Source: Palaemon carinicauda (lineage: Eukaryota; Arthropoda; Malacostraca; Decapoda; Palaemonidae). From it: DNA of 64,000 bases. Position numbers and translations under genes: made by a program. Location of the stretch: NCBI RefSeq assembly GCF_036898095.1, contig NC_090750.1, positions 90,915,934 to 90,979,933 on the forward strand. Direction: 5' to 3'. Each line of letters opens with the position of its first letter. Position 1 is the stretch's first letter. Of this stretch, positions 58,679 through 64,000 are shown in pieces. Under the pieces are notes generated by a model. That model searched no databases. It saw only the letters and a list, made by a program, of their open reading frames with translations, and was not told where the DNA came from.

Positions 58679-58680
58679 CT
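58278..58680. repeat. (CT)n compound array
   Basis: CT runs separated by a spacer with GTAGTGTTTGTTATTCTTTG and GTGCGAACTTATTTG, repeated three times. The last CT run is 58627-58675. Confidence 0.93.
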
Positions 58681-59095
58681 GCATAGGTATACACAGCACA
58701 CGAATACACAGGAGATTCACTCATGTACAGACGTGCACACACATAAACTACAATAACAACAAATGCAGCTGTTTGTAGTCCACTGCAGGACAAAGGCCTC
58801 AGATATTTCCTGATCATGACCGGGGACTGCATAGGTATATACAGTACACGAATACACAAAAAGACAACAACAACAACAACAACAAGAAATGCAGCCGTTT
58901 CTAGTCCACTGCAAGACGAAGGCCTCAGACCTGCCCTTATTCATGACTGGGGTTTGGTCAGTTTTCATCACCCTGTTGGCAAGTGTGGATTAATGGTAGT
59001 CGGAGATTTTCGTCTGATAGCTCAAGGCAAACCAACCTAGTATGGGAGGCCCTGGCGAATACAGCTTTGCTGATCATGTCTATACGCAAACCCTT
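58545..59095 (+). repeat. dispersed repeats: CTGCATAGGTATA and TAGTCCACTGCA modules
   Basis: CTGCATAGGTATA occurs at 58539, 58679 and 58827. TAGTCCACTGCA with GGCCTCAGA occurs at 58776 and 58900. The second module is related to 47610-47760. Confidence 0.7.
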
Positions 59096-59430
59096 TAAGG
59101 GTTTAAAGGTCGCTCATGAATGACAGAGGCAAGGGACAGAGACATTGCCCCAGTAAGCAGGACAATGCCCTTAAAACTGACCATGTATATTATATGATCA
59201 GCACCCAAGCCCCTCTCCATCCAAGCTAGGACCAGGGAGGGCCAGGCAATGGCTGCTGATGACTCAGCAGATAGACCTATAGGCTCCCCTAAACCGCAAA
59301 ACCTTATCTCACAAGGATGGTAGGGTTGCAGACGCTAAAGGCACTAACGAATCTGAGCGGGACTCGAACCCCCATCTGGCAAACACCAGAGAGAGACGTT
59401 ACCAATCAGCCCACAACAAGCCCATGTTGA
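59096..59430 (-). repeat. tRNA-derived SINE, near full copy
   Basis: On the minus strand it begins with a tRNA-like head: CTGATTGGTAACG (A-box-like) near 59400 and GGTTCGAGTCCCGCT (B box) near 59365. The body follows, ending with GCGACCTTTAAACCCTTAAA. Not a functional tRNA; the cloverleaf cannot be completed. Confidence 0.8.
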
Positions 59431-59479
59431 GGTATCGTCACTCAGAATGGGTCTCTATATATTGTATATAAATATACAT

Positions 59480-59487
<8 letters not shown>

Positions 59488-59545
<58 letters not shown>

Positions 59546-59739
59546 CATATACATATTAAAATAAGTCTGGATTCTCTTAACGACCTCGGGATCAGAGCCC
59601 CAGGCGAAATCACACAAAGACAATAGCTTCTGACCGGCCAGGAATCGAGCCCTGGTCTAGGAAACTTGTATGAACAGTGACATACGTCTTGGCCACGAAG
59701 AAATTTGCAAAATTTATCATATGTATATATATATGTATA

Positions 59740-59773
<34 letters not shown>

Positions 59774-59775
59774 GA
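59488..59775 (-). repeat. second tRNA-derived SINE between (TA)n tracts
   Basis: TA tracts at 59488-59550 and 59718-59770. Between them, on the minus strand, GTGGCCAAGACGTATGTCAC (A-box-like) and GGGCTCGATTCCTGGCC (B box) form a tRNA-like head at about 59697-59630. Confidence 0.7.
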
Positions 59776-59809
59776 AAGGGGACAGGATACCGTAACAACT
59801 CTATACCAA

Positions 59810-60112
59810 TTTCTATCTACAGCCTTTAGAACTTTTAAGTAATATTGACCTAATACCTACTTCATTTCGTAGTCTATCTACGCCATAATGTCAAACTTGA
59901 TCTTTAAAAAAGTTCTCTTCAGTTTATATATGATATATCTGTTTTAATGTTGGTTATGCTTTTGAAATATTTTATTTTAATTGTTCATTACTTCTTATAT
60001 CTTGTATTAATTTCTTTATTTCCTTTCCTCACTGGGCTATTTTTCCCTTTGAGCCTTTGGGCTTCTAGTATATTGCTTTTCCAACTAGGGTTGTAGCTTA
60101 GCTAGTAATAAT
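59810..60112 (+). repeat. LINE 3' end with AAT-type tail
   Basis: Tail blocks CACTGGGCTATTTTTCCC and CCAACTAGGGTTGTAGCTTA, then a short TAATAATGATA. Confidence 0.8.
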
Positions 60113-60183
60113 GATAAAAATTTTCGAAAATATTATATTATGAAGAGGTCAACTCGAATAAGGGTTATATAAAGCTGGCATAA

Positions 60184-60186
<3 letters not shown>

Positions 60187-60244
<58 letters not shown>

Positions 60245-60393
60245 GGGATTATGGTAAGACGTATAGACAGTAGGGGAGATTATATGAATTAAATGCAAGG
60301 AGGAGAAGCAACCTTCAAAAAGGGGGGTGGGGGGGGGGTGGGGAGCTTGTGTGAGAGGGAGGCATGTAGCCGATAGAAGAACATATGACAAGA

Positions 60394-60427
<34 letters not shown>
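60187..60427. repeat. (GA)n, G-rich and poly(T) tracts
   Basis: GA 60187-60242, a G run at about 60325-60340, T 60395-60426. Confidence 0.9.
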
Positions 60428-60430
<3 letters not shown>

Positions 60431-60639
60431 GGGAGCCTTATGAATCCGTCGCTGCCAGGGGCATGTCTTAAACCTTGCCCTCCCTTTTTCAAAATTTCTT
60501 TTGAAAGAATCATTCACAACAAAGTCCCTCTTCCAAGAATCATAGATGTCAAAAAAACCGCTTCTTTCATGTCAATTTCTAAGACAGTCTCCCCCATTTT
60601 CCGATTGGATATAGATTGTTATAAACGAAGATCGTTTCT

Positions 60640-61201
60640 CAGAGTTGGCATCGCAACGCCCAGTGTTGCCAGGCTGGGGCCAGGCTGGGTAGAGAGGGGG
60701 AGTTTGGCGACGTGGCACCAGCAGCCGTGGCCGCTGTGGGTATGTGGTACCACATTCAGTCTTGCTTGGCACCGGGCCACTACCACACCTATACCAGTGC
60801 ACTGCTGTCCCCCTGAAATCACGTTTTTACCTCGTCTTAACGTTGTGCAACAGTGAATGGTGCTGTCTTTAACAGTGATAAAACGGTTATTTAGCCCTGT
60901 TTATCCCATCGATTTGGAAATACGAGGTTTTGGTAGGGCGCGGGGCACTTGCCACTGGCGATAGAGAGGAGTAGAACGCTTGGCGCCCCCCACCTCTGTT
61001 CGGTCATATTATTACCATTGGATTTTTCTGACGCTCAGCTTGCGCATGTTGCCCCGACGCGCCCCTTCGCTCTTCCACTTGCTCCTCTCTTAAACCCTGG
61101 CTTCAGGTCCTTTCGGAAAAGCGAACGCCCTGAGCCATATCAAGTCGTGTCTGAAGAGCGTCCGCTTGGTATTTCGTTTTTGGTTTCCGGCAATTTGAAA
61201 G

Positions 61202-61233
<32 letters not shown>

Positions 61234-61600
61234 GAAGAAGAAGACTTCTCATCTCGAAGCCTCCTCTCCTCGTCTTTGTCTCTCAGTATTTTGACTGGTC
61301 GTTGACCTAAGTTCGAGTTTGGATACACCAAAGGTCCATCCCCAAAAGGATTATAAAATGGCTGGGCTGCTGCGAAACCTGGACGTCGCCTGGTGATGGT
61401 GTGGGCGTTGGTGAGGCGGTAGTGAGGGCGTAATGACGGGGGCGGCGACATACGCCCGCGTCCACCGGAGAGGGCGGGCGTGGAGAGCCCTACACCCGCC
61501 CACACGCCACTACCTGCCGGCCAAGGTGTCGTGAGGCGAGCTGAGGGCAGGATCTCCCCCCCCCCACCTAACCCCCAACCCCCAACCCTGCCACCCACAA
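60640..61600. other. GC-rich, low-repeat island with unassigned open frames
   Basis: Sharply richer in G+C and CpG than its surroundings. Open frames on both strands (plus 60949-61305; minus 61598-61140). The minus frame contains RRRPGFAAAQPFYNPFGDGP and LVYPNSNLGQRPVKI, then a Ser run from an (AGA)n-like tract at 61200-61248. I recognise neither protein. It may be an exon or a promoter-proximal region of a host gene. Confidence 0.35.
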
Positions 61601-61619
61601 TCCCAAATAAAGATCTATG

Positions 61620-62290
61620 TTTTTGACCTTTATCAAACCTTTATCTGGAATCTTACAAGCCAAGCTTTCTGCTTTCGGACCAATACAAGCCAAGCTTCTT
61701 TAAAATAAGCTTGCTATCAATAGCTGGTTTTCACGCTTAATACATTTTTTTAAGCTTTTTTCTCTATTAGCTAAGAGTTTAAATGACCGGAACTTCTTTA
61801 GGATCATTCAGCAAGTCCTGGATGTTTGTGATTCTTTCGTCATTTTTTTGGTTCCTTCTTTTTTTGGAAAATACAGAAGTGTTGAAAAAGCTCGTTGCGA
61901 AATAAGTTGCTTATTTAAGGTGCTTTAATCTACGGGCTGCAAGATTGCATGATCCAAGCAATCTACAATAACAGCAAGTGCTTTTGATGTTGTCTGAATG
62001 TGTTTTCAAGTGATCTTTCGCTCGTTTTAACTTTCATTCGAAGGAAATTGCTTTATTGAAAATCTTGCAAAGCCTTTGTCGTCAATATTTGGAAGAAGAA
62101 GATTCTTGTATTTACAAAAAAATCTCTTCTTTATTTGCATATTTTTCGCAAAGAGTTGGCGACTTTGTGTGGGTGTTAAACTTGAAAAAAATTGTATTTG
62201 AAGACTTTGGTGTCTTTTTTTTATTTGTTTTTAAAAAAGTCTCGCATTCCTGCTTTGCTATGCCGGATTCTAAGCGCTTTTGTTGCAGCT
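61620..62290. other. unassigned AT-rich sequence
   Basis: CAAGCCAAGCTT appears twice near 61658-61697. I see no gene. Confidence 0.4.
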
Positions 62291-62299
62291 CAAGGATTT

Positions 62300-62572
62300 A
62301 CTCGTGATAAGTTACTAGACAGAAGAAACCAGAAGCACCTCTTTACTAGTGATAAGTTACTAGACAGAAGTAACTTTTTGTATCGAGAAAACCAAGATTT
62401 AGCAGAAGCACCATTTTACTAGTGAAAAGTTACTAGACAGAAGTAACTTTTTGTATCGAGAAAACCAAGATTTAGCAGAAGCACCTTTTACTTGTGATAA
62501 GTTACTAGACAGAAGTAACTTTTTTTTTTTTTGTATCGAGAAAACCAACATTTAGCTGGAGCACACCTTCTC
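62300..62572. repeat. ~73-bp tandem repeat (4 copies, first short)
   Basis: GATAAGTTACTAGACAGAAG occurs at about 62306, 62351 and 62496, with a GAAAAG variant at about 62424. Each is followed by TTTTTGTATCGAGAAAACCA and a TTTAGC-GAGCAC block. 62573-63500 shows no gene that I can support. Confidence 0.88.
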
Positions 62573-63507
62573 CTCTAGCTTTCTGACCAATCCAGAGTTT
62601 TCTACAAGACCAAACGTTTCTTGAAGACTGATTTGTTAAAACTAAGGAAACAAACGTTCTCTGACAAAGGGAAAGTTCCTCAGATTCTCAGCGTTTTTTT
62701 GTCCCAGTGTAGAAGAGAATATTTCTTATCTAAGAAGCTTGTTGTTTTGAAAGAGCCAATTTTGCAAGTTCTGTGTCCTCTGAGACTTTAGTTCTTCAAG
62801 TGAAATCTGGACCAATTGTATTTTTTTGCATTGTGAAACAAGTGTTTTTTTAGAACTATTAGTTAATTTAAGATTCCGCTTCTGCTCATTTTATCGAATA
62901 AGTTAGAATCTTGAAAAGCTGAAATTAAATATAGTATAATTTCCAATTACTGGAGGTGTTTTTGTTTCGAGAAGAAATTCATAGAAAAATAGACTAGGAT
63001 TTGTGAGGTTTATCGAAGATATTTTAAGAATCCTGTTGAATTTGGGGCAATTCAAAGTTATTTCCAAATTTTTGGAATTTTGCATTTTTGAGTTCCTCAC
63101 CGAGAGGAAAAGTTACGGCCCATGAATGTGAAAAAAAAAAATGAAATTTGAAAAGTAGTACCAAAGCCACAGTTTACCAAAAGATAACAGGAAAAAAAAA
63201 ACAAGAAAGTACGAGAGTGAGAGAGATAAGAGAGGGGAGGAAAAGAAAAAAGGGCAATGAGAAGAGAATAAGGATACTTAGAAAACGAAATAACAATCTA
63301 AAGGCAGTGATTAGGCCAGCGCTCCAGCAAGCGGGCGCCATTTGCAAAAGGTACCGTCAAGATGATGTTCACTGGAGGTGTCGGCAAGAAGCGCAGCCAA
63401 TCGCAGAGCACAGCACATCGGCGCCCGTCGCACGACCGAGCAAGGGTTTCTTGTCAGGAGGTGGGTAACATCATTAATCACGTGCAGAACTGCACAACTT
63501 TCTACAT

Positions 63508-63594
63508 TTAAAGGTCGCTCATGAGTGGCAGAGGGAAGGGGCAGTGGCAATGACCTAGAGACTGGCCATATTATTATTATTATTATTATTATTA

Positions 63595-63631
<37 letters not shown>

Positions 63632-63675
63632 AGCTACAACACTAGTTGGAAAAGCAATGCCCTTGAGACTGACCA

Positions 63676-63711
<36 letters not shown>

Positions 63712-63720
63712 TACTAGCCA
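63508..63720 (-). repeat. tRNA-SINE tail fragments and (ATT)n
   Basis: AAAGGTCGCTCATGAGTGGC, then ATT at 63570-63630 and 63678-63715, with GCTACAAC-ACTAGTTGGAAA between. Confidence 0.8.
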
Positions 63721-64000
63721 TGCTACAACCCTAGTTGGAAAAGCAAGATGCTATAAGCCCAAGGGCTCCAACAGGAAAAAATAGCCCAAATAAGGAAAGG
63801 AAATAAGGAAATAAATAAATGATGAGGACAAATTAACAATAAATCATTCTAGAAAAAGTAACAACGTCAAAACAGACATGTCATATATGAACTATAAAAA
63901 GACTTATGTCAGCCTATTCAACATTAAAAACATTTGATGCAACTTTGAACTTTCGAAGTTCTACTGATTCAACTACCCGATTAGGAAGATCATATACAAT
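63716..64000 (-). pseudogene. LINE 3' end, inverted, runs off the window
   Basis: Complement of the tail (CTACAACCCTAGTTGGAAAA, GCCCAAGGGCTCCAACAGG). Further right, minus-strand text DLPNRVVESVELRKFKVASN is the same ORF2 end as at 25800. Confidence 0.8.

Noticed and set aside
59360..59420. Functional tRNA gene
   Set aside because: A- and B-box-like motifs are present, but acceptor and anticodon arms do not pair and the sequence continues into a SINE body found elsewhere.

Overview
This is a eukaryotic, repeat-saturated window, most likely from a decapod crustacean. The reasons are huge (AAT)n, (CT)n and (TA)n arrays, a high-copy AAT-tailed LINE/SINE family, two DIRS retrotransposons, a short-LTR Gypsy element, and introns with canonical GT-AG ends. 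There is no prokaryotic gene organisation. The assignment to decapods is inference; the eukaryotic nature is seen directly.

The one host gene recognised with confidence is MCM2, the replicative helicase subunit, on the minus strand. Three consecutive coding exons (11351-11116, 10289-10120, 9976-9888) join in frame and encode the acidic N-terminal tail. The rest of MCM2 must lie to the left of base 1, so bases 1-9887 are probably one MCM2 intron. That intron is a nest: an AAT-tailed SINE (8955-9860) is split by a 0.67 kb foldback element (9103-9774). A ZBED5-like hAT transposon (1-8954) abuts the SINE, and the hAT is itself split by a 6.4 kb DIRS element (1954-8385). The intron between the two upstream exons carries a piggyBac-type MITE. 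A second, larger and more decayed DIRS element (11693-19893) lies just upstream of the first exon seen. It contains a 5S rRNA-derived segment and several tandem arrays in its gag-like region. Both DIRS copies show inverted terminal repeats plus an internal complementary region that matches the joined outer ends, the hallmark of this order.

From 20 to 32 kb the sequence holds a PIF/Harbinger-type MITE with TTA target duplications, 3' ends of several LINE families, and an almost complete Ty3/Gypsy retrotransposon (26223-31155; identical 162-bp LTRs, gag-PR-RT-RH-INT, two in-frame stops and one frameshift) lying in the AAT tail of a LINE. From 33 to 37.6 kb there are tandem arrays (103 bp, 101 bp, CT-compound, ~110 bp). 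These are followed by a 62-codon orphan exon with a good donor site (37635-37820). From 38 to 60 kb there are mainly microsatellites and minisatellites, including a 2-kb array of a 30-bp unit with a heat-shock-element-like palindrome and an AAT array with a regularly spaced 30-bp core. SINE and LINE fragments are interspersed. From 60.6 to 61.6 kb there is a GC-rich, low-repeat island of unknown function, then AT-rich sequence with a short 73-bp array and a LINE end at the right edge.

No coherent new multigene system is visible. The strongest points of novelty are structural: the nested transposons inside MCM2, the clean DIRS circle-junction signatures, and satellites with possible protein-binding motifs.
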